The translations under genes were made by a program, and so were the position numbers. This document shows positions 17,701 through 24,668 of a stretch of DNA of 64,000 nucleotides, one piece after another (position 1 is the stretch's first letter; each line of letters begins with the position of its first letter). The DNA is from Arthrobacter sp. 18067 (GTDB lineage: Bacteria; Actinomycetota; Actinomycetes; Actinomycetales; Micrococcaceae), in the NCBI RefSeq assembly GCF_902706295.1, contig NZ_CACSJJ010000015.1:62001-126000 (forward strand), written 5' to 3'. Under the pieces are notes generated by a model. The model had not been told where the DNA came from and made no database searches. It saw only the letters and a program-made list of their open reading frames with translations.

Positions 17701-18178
17701 CTTCGAACTGGAGCGCCAGCTGGATGCCCGCAGCGCTGGGAGCTGTGCCGGGCTTGGCGATGAGCCTGTTGAGTGCTTGTTCCCAGGCGGGACGTGCCGA
17801 ACCACCCTGCTGGCCTGAGCCAACCCGCGATGTCTGGATGCCGGGTGCCTGTGACAGGAGCTGGGCACGAATGGTGGGGTGGTCTTCGGCTGTGAAGAGC
17901 AGTGCGGCTACGTGCTTGCAATCCTTGCGGACCGGGCAGCTACAGATACCCACGGTGCAGCTCCAGCCGCTGGGCTTGCGGACCAGTTTCGCCGACGTCG
18001 AATACGGCTGTGGGCCGGTGCCGCGGACTTTGCCCATCAGGAGGCCCGTAGCGGCGTCGAAAGAGATCCCGTTCACGCGGCTGCCCATGGCATAGGCCAA
18101 TCCGGCCGCGAGCGAGCGGTCCGTGATGGCAGGAGTCTGAATGGCCAGTTCCCAGTTTTCGTCTGTGTGGGACGGCAT
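14729..18178 (-). CDS. SWIM zinc-finger SNF2-family helicase
   Basis: A 1149-residue Swi2/Snf2 ATPase. An N-terminal SWIM zinc motif (Cys79-X-Cys81-X5-Cys87-X-His89 in CSCPVRKDCKH) is followed by a long middle region and by the two RecA-like lobes: Walker A DDMGLGKT (about 697-704), DEAQ box LMLDEAQFVKN, motif III-like ITGTPLENN, and in the second lobe VFLLDPWWNPASEAQAVDRT and HRIGQ. Proteins of this shape translocate on double-stranded DNA and remodel protein-DNA or transcription complexes. It is divergent from the DMP19-family gene across 165 bp. The exact cellular role is not known. Confidence 0.9.
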   Translation of the reverse strand: MPSHTDENWELAIQTPAITDRSLAAGLAYAMGSRVNGISFDAATGLLMGKVRGTGPQPYSTSAKLVRKPSGWSCTVGICSCPVRKDCKHVAALLFTAEDHPTIRAQLLSQAPGIQTSRVGSGQQGGSARPAWEQALNRLIAKPGTAPSAAGIQLALQFEVEEPAAHFSYTGRRDPMRSVRQLKARPVMMGAKGKWIRGDVSWNNLSYVSFRREFNEVHVEWLQTFLAAHGSSNGRQQPSGAMWLSLNDFAAKNLWTLLSDATKAGIPLIHSAGSEPVRVESQAAVVGLSLARLDANGTESTTPDGGLQLAPSVTVGGETVDAGTVGFLGKPANGIFFTHSGEILPGVPQLKNLITLAPIEGGVTDELLEFVMDGQTLQIPAEDESRFLTSFYPKLRQSTPVQAADESVELPTLAVPTLSLLANYGNDHKVRLHWEWHYKSGTLVTAQPLWRHPDDRGYRDDPEEARILESLGRPWDVVSALAESATGGWGAPRLAASVELGGLDTLAFTEEVLPALRELPDVVVETSGDIADYREAAEAPVVSISTKETASGDWFDLGIVITLEGEPVSFAAVFSALAAGMSRMLLPSGAYFSLDLPELHQLRALIDEARSLQDNPDNKDGTLQISRFQAGLWDELAQLGIVDEQAAAWREAVGGLLDDGVTGLPLPAGLNAELRPYQLEGFNWLSFLYKHSLGGVLADDMGLGKTVQAIALICAAKDLAAETAAAAQGDSVEVTPRAPFLVVAPTSVVSNWALEAQRFAPGLVVRTVGETFAKSGQSPVEALAGADVVITSYALFRIDYDAYASFHWAGLMLDEAQFVKNHQSKAYQCARKLPARFKLAITGTPLENNLMEFWSLTSIVAPGLFPSPKRFAENYQKPVEKNGDSAQLGKLRRRVRPLMMRRTKEQVIKDLPPKQEQILEVVLNPRHQKVYQTHLQRERQKILGLIDDVNKNRFTIFQSLTLLRQLSLDASLVDSSLSGVRSSKLDVLFEQLEDVISEGHRTLIFSQFTGFLGKVRERLDEEGVEYCYLDGSTRNRGDVVSEFKNGAAPVFLISLKAGGFGLNLTEADYVFLLDPWWNPASEAQAVDRTHRIGQARNVMVYRLVAKDTIEEKVMALKAKKSQLFADVMEGDALAGGSLTADDLAALFAE

Positions 18179-18343
18179 GCGTAGGGCTACTTTCGGCAGG
18201 AGGTTATCTGTTCAATCTTAGTCAGCAGAAAACGGCTCCCAAACTTCGCCCTCCGTTAACCTCATCCTCGATTGCCGCGCCGCTCCCACGCGTACGTTGA
18301 AAGTGTCCGGAGCACCAACAGCTTTCAGCAGTGAGGATTTCCC

Positions 18344-19192
18344 ATGACTACCAACGAGTACCCCGTCGTCCTGAACAAGACCAGCTTCGAAGCCGGCAAT
18401 GCGGATGTTGTGGATTCCAACGTCAACGTCGTGAACCAGATGTACCAGGAGCTCCTCAACAGTGACGAAATCGCACCCGCTGCGCTCAACAGTTTCTTTG
18501 TGGACTTCTACCTGACGCAGGCACTGTCCGGCGGGTTCGCCCAGTACGTCTTCACCGCACCGGAGCGTGAAGAAGTTGACGCCTACGTCCGTGCAGGCCT
18601 CGAAGGCATGGGTGCCACGAGGCACCTGGACCTCTTCAACCGCACAGCCGCCGCGTTTGATGCGCTGACTGAAGACGACGCCGAGGCCTACCTCGACGGC
18701 GAGCTGGACGAGTCCGAGACGCCGCCTGCCGCTGTTATCACCTTGGACGAGCTCGACGGCGAGTTTGAGGCGCTGCTGGAAGAGGAGGACATCATCGAGC
18801 TCAATGGTGTGTTCCTCCGCGACCAGGCGGCGCTGCTGGTCTTGGACGATGAGGGGATTGAAGCGCACATCGCCGAGCGCGTCGCCCTGATCCCGGACCT
18901 CGCCGAGCGCCAGGCTGAGGCTGAGGAAGAAGCCCTCGCCAACGCTCCCGAGTTCGAGGTCATCATCCGCGAACTGTGCGACGTCGCGGGCTACGCCCTG
19001 GAAAAGATCACCATGGGCGATCCCAACTACGAGCACGATGGCGTCAAGACCCTCGCCTGGCACTTCTCCACGGACCACGGCGACTACCTCATGATCGAGG
19101 ACGACGACGAGGCCTTCATGATCACCCCGGAGACCAAGGAAATCATCGCTGCCGTGGAGTTCGAAGAGTCCGAGGAATTCGCCGACGCGTAG
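18344..19192 (+). CDS. DMP19-family (DUF4375) acidic protein
   Basis: A 282-residue, very acidic protein. The N-terminal part (about 25-110) resembles the DMP19/DUF4375 fold, with NQMYQELLNSD, the family signature-like ALSGGFAQYVF and AYVRAGLEGMGATRHLDLFN. Neisserial DMP19 mimics DNA and sequesters a transcription factor. The present protein is much longer than that founder; the additional part is rich in Asp/Glu (EFEALLEEEDIIEL, ERQAEAEEEAL, MIEDDDEAFM). A GTGAGGA site precedes the ATG. It is divergent from a SNF2 helicase. DNA mimicry here is inference from family and charge. Confidence 0.72.
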   Translation: MTTNEYPVVLNKTSFEAGNADVVDSNVNVVNQMYQELLNSDEIAPAALNSFFVDFYLTQALSGGFAQYVFTAPEREEVDAYVRAGLEGMGATRHLDLFNRTAAAFDALTEDDAEAYLDGELDESETPPAAVITLDELDGEFEALLEEEDIIELNGVFLRDQAALLVLDDEGIEAHIAERVALIPDLAERQAEAEEEALANAPEFEVIIRELCDVAGYALEKITMGDPNYEHDGVKTLAWHFSTDHGDYLMIEDDDEAFMITPETKEIIAAVEFEESEEFADA

Positions 19193-19212
19193 GCCGCGCA
19201 TTCGGCTGTTCG

Positions 19213-19265
19213 GTCGAGACCGCCGGAACGCTGCGGAATCGCTGCAGCGTTCCGGCGGTCTCGAC
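19213..19265. repeat. Long palindromic repeat, 22-bp perfect arms
   Basis: GTCGAGACCGCCGGAACGCT+GC (19213-19234) is exactly complementary to 19244-19265 around a 9-nt loop. It lies 20 bp after the DMP19-type gene and 45 bp before the ABC permease. It may act as a terminator, but the arm length and lack of T-run fit the wider palindromic repeat class. Confidence 0.75.
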
Positions 19266-19297
19266 GCGTTTCCGGCGATTTGGCTGCCGCGCGTGAG

Positions 19298-19303
19298 TAG
19301 ACT
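19298..19303 (+). promoter_or_regulatory. -10 box of a probable leaderless promoter (ABC operon)
   Basis: TAGACT ends 6 nt before the GTG start at 19310, with no Shine-Dalgarno sequence. Spacing matches the other leaderless candidates and supports the GTG start. Confidence 0.5.
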
Positions 19304-19309
19304 CGACCG

Positions 19310-20104
19310 GTGCGTGCGTATTGGGAACTGGCCAAGTCATCCTTCCGCCGCCATTCAACGTACCGAACAGCCGCCGTTGCCGGTGCTTTTACCAACTCGA
19401 TCTTCGGACTCATCCGGGCATCGCTGCTGCTGAGCGCCATTACGACGGCGGGCGGTGCCATCGGGGGATACTCGGCAACGGAGGCAGCCACGTATGTGTG
19501 GCTTGGCCAGGCGCTCCTGGCACCGTTGGGACTCTTCGGCAACGCTGAGCTGGCCGGTCGCGTGAAGTCGGGGGACATCGCCGTCGACCTTTCCCGGTCT
19601 GTGAACCTGACGGCGTCCTATTGGGCGCAAGACCTGGGCCGCGCAGCCTTCGACGTCCTTCCGCGCGGAGTACCGCCGCTCGTCATTGGGGCCTTGGTCA
19701 CCGGGCTGGCGATGCCGGGCACTCCCGGGCCTTATCTGTTGGGATTCGTGTCCATCCTGGCTGCCGTATCCCTGAACTTCCTGGGCTTCTTCGCCATCAA
19801 CCTCCTGGCGTTCTGGGTGCTCGAAATCCGGGGATTCTGGATGCTGTACATGGTGGTGATGAACCTGTTGTCCGGGTTCCTGGTCCCGGTGACGTGGTTC
19901 CCGGGGTGGCTGCTCGAGTTCGCCCGGGCGACGCCATTCCCATCGATGCTTCAGACCCCGGTGGACATCCTCGCGGGAAGGACCGACGGCGGCGAGAGCC
20001 TTGCGTTGGTTGGCGTGCAACTCGTGTGGCTGGCCGTGCTGGTGGTCATCGTGCAGGTGATGCTCCGCTTCGGTTCGCGGCGGTTGGTGGTGCAGGGTGG
20101 CTAG
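19310..20104 (+). CDS. ABC-2 family transporter permease
   Basis: A 264-residue integral membrane protein with about six hydrophobic segments, starting with the short cytosolic MRAYWELAKSSFRRHSTYRT. It resembles ABC-2 permeases of the DUF990 type used in drug or viologen export. GTG start, consistent with a TAGACT box 6 nt upstream. It overlaps the second permease gene by 8 bp. With the second permease and the ATPase it forms a complete three-gene exporter; the substrate is unknown. Confidence 0.82.
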   Translation: MRAYWELAKSSFRRHSTYRTAAVAGAFTNSIFGLIRASLLLSAITTAGGAIGGYSATEAATYVWLGQALLAPLGLFGNAELAGRVKSGDIAVDLSRSVNLTASYWAQDLGRAAFDVLPRGVPPLVIGALVTGLAMPGTPGPYLLGFVSILAAVSLNFLGFFAINLLAFWVLEIRGFWMLYMVVMNLLSGFLVPVTWFPGWLLEFARATPFPSMLQTPVDILAGRTDGGESLALVGVQLVWLAVLVVIVQVMLRFGSRRLVVQGG

Positions 20105-20951
20105 TCCCCGCGCAATCCGTTCTGGTGCAGGCCGCGATCCCCACGCGCCGGTCACCAACCTGGTTCTCCTCAAACTGCTCATCTCTGCCCGGCTACGCTC
20201 ACAACTCGCATACCGGGGCAGCTTCCTCTCCGACGTCGCAGGCCAGGTCCTCTTGGGGTTGACCGAGTTCGTGGAGCTTTACGCGATCGTCCACAACGTC
20301 TCCACGTTCGGGGGTATGACCCTGGCCCAGACGCTGGTGGTGTTTGGGCTCGCGTCCGTTGCCTTCGCCCTCGGCGACCTGCTGATGGGGGAGACCGACT
20401 CCATGTCCGAGACCATCCGGTCAGGGAAGCTGGAGGTGCTGCTGGTCAGGCCCCTCCCTGTTTTGCTTCAGCTCGCAACGTCCGACTTCCAGTTGCGGCG
20501 GGTGGGTCGATTATTGTTCGGCGCGGCAGCCCTGGTGGTGGCGCTGCTCCTCGCCGACATCCAATGGGACCCCGCGAAAATCCTGCTGGCCACCATCACG
20601 CCGCTCGCGGGAGCTGCGATTTTCTGTGCCCTCTTCCTCGGCGCCGGAGCCATGCAGTTCTGGATCCTCGACGGCCGGCAATTCGCCAACGCGTTCACTT
20701 ACGGAGGGCGATACGTGGCCTCGATGCCCGGGGCGGCACTGTTCTTCCCCGTCCAGGTCTTTTTCACCTTTGTCATCCCGGCGACGCTCGTGGCATACGC
20801 GCCCAGCCTGGTCATCCTCGACCTCGACGGCCCCGCTGGGATCCCGGCCTGGACGGGCTGGCTCGGGCTGCCGGCCGCCGTCGTCCTCAGCGGACTCATG
20901 CTGCTCCTCTGGCGGGCGGCCATCAAAAAGTACACCGGCGCAGGAGGCTGA
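20097..20951 (+). CDS. ABC-2 family transporter permease
   Basis: A 284-residue membrane protein with about six predicted transmembrane segments and a conserved cytosolic loop (LGDLLMGETDSMSETIRSGK), typical of the partner permease in DUF990-type exporters. The GTG start at 20097 lies inside the end of the first permease gene (8-bp overlap). A later start near residue 20 (NLVLLKLLISARLRSQ) cannot be excluded because the first residues are not membrane-like. It is followed by the ATPase gene one base later. Confidence 0.8.
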   Translation: MASPRAIRSGAGRDPHAPVTNLVLLKLLISARLRSQLAYRGSFLSDVAGQVLLGLTEFVELYAIVHNVSTFGGMTLAQTLVVFGLASVAFALGDLLMGETDSMSETIRSGKLEVLLVRPLPVLLQLATSDFQLRRVGRLLFGAAALVVALLLADIQWDPAKILLATITPLAGAAIFCALFLGAGAMQFWILDGRQFANAFTYGGRYVASMPGAALFFPVQVFFTFVIPATLVAYAPSLVILDLDGPAGIPAWTGWLGLPAAVVLSGLMLLLWRAAIKKYTGAGG

Positions 20952-20952
20952 C

Positions 20953-21930
20953 ATGCCCATCATCGAAGTGGAAAATCTAAGCCGGGAGTTCCAGGTCATG
21001 GAATCTGCCGGTCGGTTCCGGCGGCGCAGGAAGACCGTTCATGCGGTCCGTGGCATCGACTTTACTGTGGAGCCGGGGGAAGCCGTCGGCTACATAGGAG
21101 CCAACGGTGCGGGCAAGTCCACCACCATCAAGATGCTGACAGGCGTCCTGGTACCAAGTTCGGGGCGTGTGACCGTCTGCGGGTTCAACCCGGTGCCGCA
21201 GCGCAAAGCGTTGGCCCGGAAGATCGGCGTCGTGTTCGGGCAGCGCTCGCAGCTTTGGTGGGACCTGCCGCTGCAGGACTCATACCCGATCCTAGGGGCC
21301 ATGCATCGTATGTCAGAGGCCGACTGGAAGCCCAGGTTCCGCGAACTTGCCGATCAGATGGATTTGGGAGAGTTCCTTTCCACGCCTGTCCGGCAGCTCT
21401 CCTTGGGCCAGCGGATGCGCGGCGAGGTGGCGGCTGCCCTGCTGCATCGCCCGGAGCTGGTGATCCTGGACGAGCCGACCATTGGCTTGGACATGATCAG
21501 TAAGGAGAAACTTCGCCAGTTCCTGGACGCCGAGCGCCGCGAGAACGGCACCACGCTGCTGCTGACCACCCACGACATGAGCGACATCCAACGTTTGTGC
21601 CAACGCGTCTTGGTCGTCGACGACGGCGTCATCGCCTACGACGGTCCGCTCACCGGTTTGGCTGAGGTGGCCGGAGCCGTGCGCACCATGGTGGTTGACC
21701 TCGCCGCCCCCGTGCATTCGGCTGATCTGTTGACGCTGCCTGATGGCGCAGTGCATCAGGGCATCGAGGCGGAGGGAGTCCGGCACAGCGTTTCCTTCGA
21801 TCCCCGCAGGCTGTCGGCGGCCACCGTGCTTGCCGCTATCTCCAGCACGGCCGAGGTTGCCGATCTATCCCTGCACGAGCCGGACATCGAGCACCTGGTG
21901 CGGCAGCTCTATGGGAGTACACGGCTCTAG
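20953..21930 (+). CDS. ABC transporter ATP-binding protein
   Basis: A 325-residue ATPase: Walker A GANGAGKST, signature LSLGQRMRGE, Walker B LVILDEPTIGLD and the switch His in LLTTHDMSDI. It ends with a roughly 90-residue C-terminal domain of the ABC-2 exporter type. I start it at the ATG at 20953, preceded by AGGAGG, 1 bp after the permease stop. It powers the two-permease exporter encoded just upstream. The Q-loop region GQRSQLWWDLPLQDSY matches antibiotic-type exporters of this class. Confidence 0.9.
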   Translation: MPIIEVENLSREFQVMESAGRFRRRRKTVHAVRGIDFTVEPGEAVGYIGANGAGKSTTIKMLTGVLVPSSGRVTVCGFNPVPQRKALARKIGVVFGQRSQLWWDLPLQDSYPILGAMHRMSEADWKPRFRELADQMDLGEFLSTPVRQLSLGQRMRGEVAAALLHRPELVILDEPTIGLDMISKEKLRQFLDAERRENGTTLLLTTHDMSDIQRLCQRVLVVDDGVIAYDGPLTGLAEVAGAVRTMVVDLAAPVHSADLLTLPDGAVHQGIEAEGVRHSVSFDPRRLSAATVLAAISSTAEVADLSLHEPDIEHLVRQLYGSTRL

Positions 21931-21935
21931 GGGCC

Positions 21936-22151
21936 TTATCTGCTTGGCTGGGGGCGCAAGGCGCGCCGAAGCTTAACCCAGCCCCAGATGATGGTTACCT
22001 GCCACGCTGTCAGCAAGCCGAGCCAGATCCAGTCGAAGCCACGATCGGCTGTATGGAAAAGCATGGCGGTGACCCCCAAAAGCCACGCAACTTCCTGCAG
22101 GACCAGAAAGCCCATGTTCGGCGGATTCTTCGTGTTTTTCTGTTCTGCCAT
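21936..22151 (-). CDS. Small two-helix membrane protein
   Basis: A 71-residue protein with two hydrophobic stretches (NMGFLVLQEVAWLLGVTAML and WIWLGLLTAWQVTIIWGWV) and a basic C-terminus (KLRRALRPQPSR). I do not recognise a family. It sits 28 bp downstream of the DUF4287/DUF5655 gene on the same strand and may be co-transcribed; GGGGAGA precedes its ATG. Confidence 0.6.
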   Translation of the reverse strand: MAEQKNTKNPPNMGFLVLQEVAWLLGVTAMLFHTADRGFDWIWLGLLTAWQVTIIWGWVKLRRALRPQPSR

Positions 22152-22179
22152 GTTCTCTCCCCAGTGAGTGGCTTGCAGT

Positions 22180-22773
22180 CTAGCTGTTCTGATCCAACGC
22201 CGTGGCGAGGTACTCCAGCATCTCGTCGTCGACGTCGTCCATTGATTTCAAACGTACACGGCGGTCGAAGAAGTCTCCTTCTCGCACCTTCACAGCTTCG
22301 AGCCTGCCCTCGGCGGGGGCGTCCAGACGCAGGGCGACGTCCACTGTGGTGTTGTTGGTGCGGGTGACTTGGGCGAACTTTCGCCGGGGGCTGTGGAGCG
22401 AGACATACCCCTTGCGCATCTGGATCTCCACTCCGTAGGTCTCCGCAGACCACGCCAGCAAGGCGTCCGCAATCGGGCGCAGCTGGGGGTGGTGGGCGTA
22501 TTGGCCGTCGAGGAGCTCGTCTGCGTCGCGGAGCATGAATTCCGGATAGCCAAACATCTCCCACGAGACCGCGTACTGCGCGTATCCGGTAATGCCGTGT
22601 TCGTCGCGCATCCAGTCGCGGAGTTCGGCGTCGTTCGTCAAACCTTGGGTGCGGCCCTGCCCAGCCCACCACTGCACATCATGGCCTGATTTCCGGAGAA
22701 GCAACGCCTGGTTGCCGTCCACCATGGTCTGCCATGTCTTGGCCGCGGCCTTGAAGTCGGAAGTCTCGCCCAT
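22180..22773 (-). CDS. DUF4287/DUF5655 domain-containing protein
   Basis: A 197-residue cytoplasmic protein. The N-terminus (about 8-75: FKAAAKTWQTMVDGNQALLL, GLTNDAELRDWMRDEHGI) resembles DUF4287, which lies N-terminal to a DUF5655-like region (about 95-190: IADALLAWSAETYGVEIQMR, GYVSLHSPRRKFAQVTRTNN). DUF5655 domains are thought to be related to endonuclease-like or nucleotide-binding folds, but no function is proven. A TACCAT box 6 nt before the ATG suggests a leaderless mRNA. Confidence 0.68.
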   Translation of the reverse strand: MGETSDFKAAAKTWQTMVDGNQALLLRKSGHDVQWWAGQGRTQGLTNDAELRDWMRDEHGITGYAQYAVSWEMFGYPEFMLRDADELLDGQYAHHPQLRPIADALLAWSAETYGVEIQMRKGYVSLHSPRRKFAQVTRTNNTTVDVALRLDAPAEGRLEAVKVREGDFFDRRVRLKSMDDVDDEMLEYLATALDQNS

Positions 22774-22779
22774 GACCCG

Positions 22780-22785
22780 ATGGTA
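22780..22785 (-). promoter_or_regulatory. -10 box of a probable leaderless promoter (DUF4287 gene)
   Basis: TACCAT on the minus strand ends 6 nt before the ATG at 22773; no Shine-Dalgarno sequence precedes the start. Confidence 0.42.
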
Positions 22786-22786
22786 G

Positions 22787-22821
22787 CCCGGGATCGCCTG
22801 ACGTTCTCCGGCGATCCCGGG
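22787..22821 (-). terminator. Hairpin after the COG4315 lipoprotein gene
   Basis: Perfect 12-nt arms (CCCGGGATCGCC and GGCGATCCCGGG) with an 11-nt loop, starting 12 nt past the lipoprotein stop. No T-run follows, so termination efficiency is uncertain. Confidence 0.6.
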
Positions 22822-22832
22822 CGGGTGCGAAC

Positions 22833-23345
22833 CTACTTGATCATTTCTCCGGTGGGGCTGACCAGATACCAGACGCCGCCCACGCCCTGGCCGGTGACGT
22901 CGCCGGGCGCCTTGTCCTTGGCGTAGTAGTACAGGGGCATGCCGTTGAGCGTCACGTGCTTGTTGCCGTCCGGCGAAGCGATTGTTCCCACCGTTCCGGT
23001 GACACCGTCAACAGTGGGGCCCTCCGACGTCGTGGTGAAAATCGGCCATGCTGCCAGGCAGGCTTCCGTGCACGCGCTGGTTCCCGAGTCCTTGACGTCC
23101 TTGGTGAAGAAATAAAGGCTCATGCCTTTGCTGTCCACCACGATTTGGCCTGCGCTGGAGGACGCAACCATCATTTCGGCCCGTGCGGCCGCGGTGGTGG
23201 CCGGGGCGCTGGAGGTAGGTGCCGCAGAGGAGGCAGCGGCGGGAGGAGGAGTGGACGTGGTGGTGGTTCCCGGGCTTCCGCCGCATCCCGCCAATGCGGC
23301 AGTCAGGACCAATGCTGCGAATCCAAAGCTAAGTGGTTTCTTCAT
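22833..23345 (-). CDS. COG4315-type secreted lipoprotein
   Basis: A 170-residue lipoprotein. Signal peptide with lipobox LAGC (Cys21), an Ala/Ser/Thr/Pro-rich linker (about 25-58), then two copies of the secreted 'Lipoprotein_15' repeat: IVVDSKGMSLYFFTKDVKDS with CTEACLAAWPIF, and HVTLNGMPLYYYAKDKAPGD with GVGGVWYLVSPTG. The repeats have a conserved Cys pair but no known activity; homologues are often linked to ECF sigma factors. It is divergent from a sigma/anti-sigma pair and has a promoter identical in layout to that of the sigma gene, so it is a likely regulon member. Confidence 0.85.
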   Translation of the reverse strand: MKKPLSFGFAALVLTAALAGCGGSPGTTTTSTPPPAAASSAAPTSSAPATTAAARAEMMVASSSAGQIVVDSKGMSLYFFTKDVKDSGTSACTEACLAAWPIFTTTSEGPTVDGVTGTVGTIASPDGNKHVTLNGMPLYYYAKDKAPGDVTGQGVGGVWYLVSPTGEMIK

Positions 23346-23392
23346 GTCCAGCTCCTTTGACGAGCCGGCCGGGATGGGCCGGCGCTAACCCC

Positions 23393-23420
23393 TACGACGC
23401 CGCTGGGGGAAGAATGGTTC
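23393..23420 (-). promoter_or_regulatory. ECF-type promoter of the lipoprotein gene
   Basis: On the minus strand GAACC (-35, 23416-23420) and CGTCGTA (-10, 23393-23399) are separated by 16 nt. Predicted start is about 40 nt upstream of the lipoprotein ATG. The -35 box is back to back with that of the divergent sigma gene. Confidence 0.72.
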
Positions 23421-23428
23421 ATGGAGCT

Positions 23429-23456
23429 GAACCTTTTCCGAGCGGGCGTCGTCGTA
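23429..23456 (+). promoter_or_regulatory. ECF-type autoregulatory promoter of the sigma gene
   Basis: GAACC (-35, 23429-23433) and CGTCGTA (-10, 23450-23456) are separated by 16 nt, exactly as in the divergent lipoprotein promoter. The two -35 boxes form the dyad GGTTC-N8-GAACC. Confidence 0.72.
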
Positions 23457-23496
23457 TAGGCGAAGGGGCAGCGGAAAGAGTGCGAGGGAGGTGGCT

Positions 23497-23994
23497 ATGC
23501 CGTTGGACGAGGACGTGGTGGCAGCGATCTACCGTGAGCACGGCACGGCCCTGAAACGCTTCGTTCTCAGCTGCACCTCCGACGCCCACCAGGCCGAGGA
23601 CGTCGTGCAGGAAACCATCCTCAAGGTGTGGCAGCACGCACCGCAGATCACGGGAAGCCTGCGCAGCTACCTCTTCCGGACGGCGCGCAACGTCATCATC
23701 GACAACTACCGGAAGGCGCAGCGTCGGCCTGCCGAATCCGGTGAGCAGGACCTACCGGACCATGCGGCCACCGAACGCGTCGACGAACTCCTGAACCGGG
23801 TGCTCATGGAAGAAGCCCTGCTCCGGCTCAGTCACGAGCACCGTCAGGTCCTGGTGGCCCTTCACTACCAACGGTTCACCGTCAGCGAGGCAGCACTGCA
23901 GCTGAACATCCCGTCGGGAACCGTGAAATCCCGGGCTTTCTATGCTGTGAAAGCCCTCCGAACAATCCTTGATGAAATGGGGGTGGAACGATGA
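23497..23994 (+). CDS. ECF RNA polymerase sigma factor
   Basis: A 165-residue sigma-70 family ECF factor, a normal length. Region 2 is seen as IYREHGTALKRFVLSC, AEDVVQETILKVWQHA and LRSYLFRTARNVIIDNYRKA; region 4 as LLRLSHEHRQVLVALHYQ and VSEAALQLNIPSGTVKSRAF. I prefer the ATG at 23497, 4 nt after GAGGGAGG, over the GTG at 23491. It overlaps the anti-sigma gene by 4 bp. It very probably recognises the GAACC-N16-CGTCGTA sites that flank it, so it would activate itself and the divergent lipoprotein. Confidence 0.9.
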   Translation: MPLDEDVVAAIYREHGTALKRFVLSCTSDAHQAEDVVQETILKVWQHAPQITGSLRSYLFRTARNVIIDNYRKAQRRPAESGEQDLPDHAATERVDELLNRVLMEEALLRLSHEHRQVLVALHYQRFTVSEAALQLNIPSGTVKSRAFYAVKALRTILDEMGVER

Positions 23995-24665
23995 ACGGCA
24001 ACTCCGTCCACCAACTATTGGGCGCCTACTTGCTCGGTGGGCTCGAGCCTGACGAAGCTCGTACGTTTGAGGACCACCTCGCCACATGCGCAGAGTGCCG
24101 ACGCGAACTTGAGGAACTCGAAAGCCTGCCTGCATTGCTCGACGCCGTTCCCGCTGCCGACGCCGTAGCTCTCACTATCACCGGCCGGACCAACGAACTC
24201 GCGCCGATGGAACCTGCACCCGAACCACTTCCCGAGAAGGTTCTGGTGGACCTGTCGGTCCGCAGGCGGAAATCACGACGGCGGTGGGCGGCTCTGGTTG
24301 GTGCCGTTGCCGCCGCTTGCCTGGCTGTTGGTTTCCTTGCCGGGCCGCTGCTGAACCAGCCTCCGAAACCGGACGCGAGCTACTCAGTGCAGTCCGATAG
24401 TGGTTTGCAGCTGACGGTTGGCATGGTGAAGAAGAACTGGGGCACCGAGCTGGAGGTTGAGGGTCGGTCCATGCCGCTGGAGGGCACTCTCTACCTTTGG
24501 GTGAAAGGCCGGGATGGCGCCGAAGAACGGACCTGCGGTTGGACAGCTACGGCCAGTGGCCGGATCAAGATCACCGGCGCCACTCCGGTGCAATTGGCGG
24601 GGATTGCCGGCGTTGAGCTTCGCGACGAGGCAGAGAAGACGGTCGCGTCGATTTCGGTGCCGTAG
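23991..24665 (+). CDS. Anti-sigma factor with zinc-binding N-terminus (RskA-like)
   Basis: A 224-residue membrane protein. The N-terminal ZAS motif His29-X3-Cys33-X2-Cys36 (DHLATCAEC) should bind zinc and clamp the sigma factor. A transmembrane helix lies at about 99-121 (ALVGAVAAACLAVGFLAGPL), and the extracytoplasmic domain (about 125-224: LQLTVGMVKKNWGTELEVEG, PLEGTLYLWVKGRDGAEERT) resembles anti-sigma-K (RskA) C-terminal domains. The start overlaps the sigma stop (ATGA), so the pair is made in fixed ratio. Release would follow an envelope signal by regulated proteolysis, by family analogy. Confidence 0.88.
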   Translation: MNGNSVHQLLGAYLLGGLEPDEARTFEDHLATCAECRRELEELESLPALLDAVPAADAVALTITGRTNELAPMEPAPEPLPEKVLVDLSVRRRKSRRRWAALVGAVAAACLAVGFLAGPLLNQPPKPDASYSVQSDSGLQLTVGMVKKNWGTELEVEGRSMPLEGTLYLWVKGRDGAEERTCGWTATASGRIKITGATPVQLAGIAGVELRDEAEKTVASISVP

Positions 24666-24668
24666 GGG

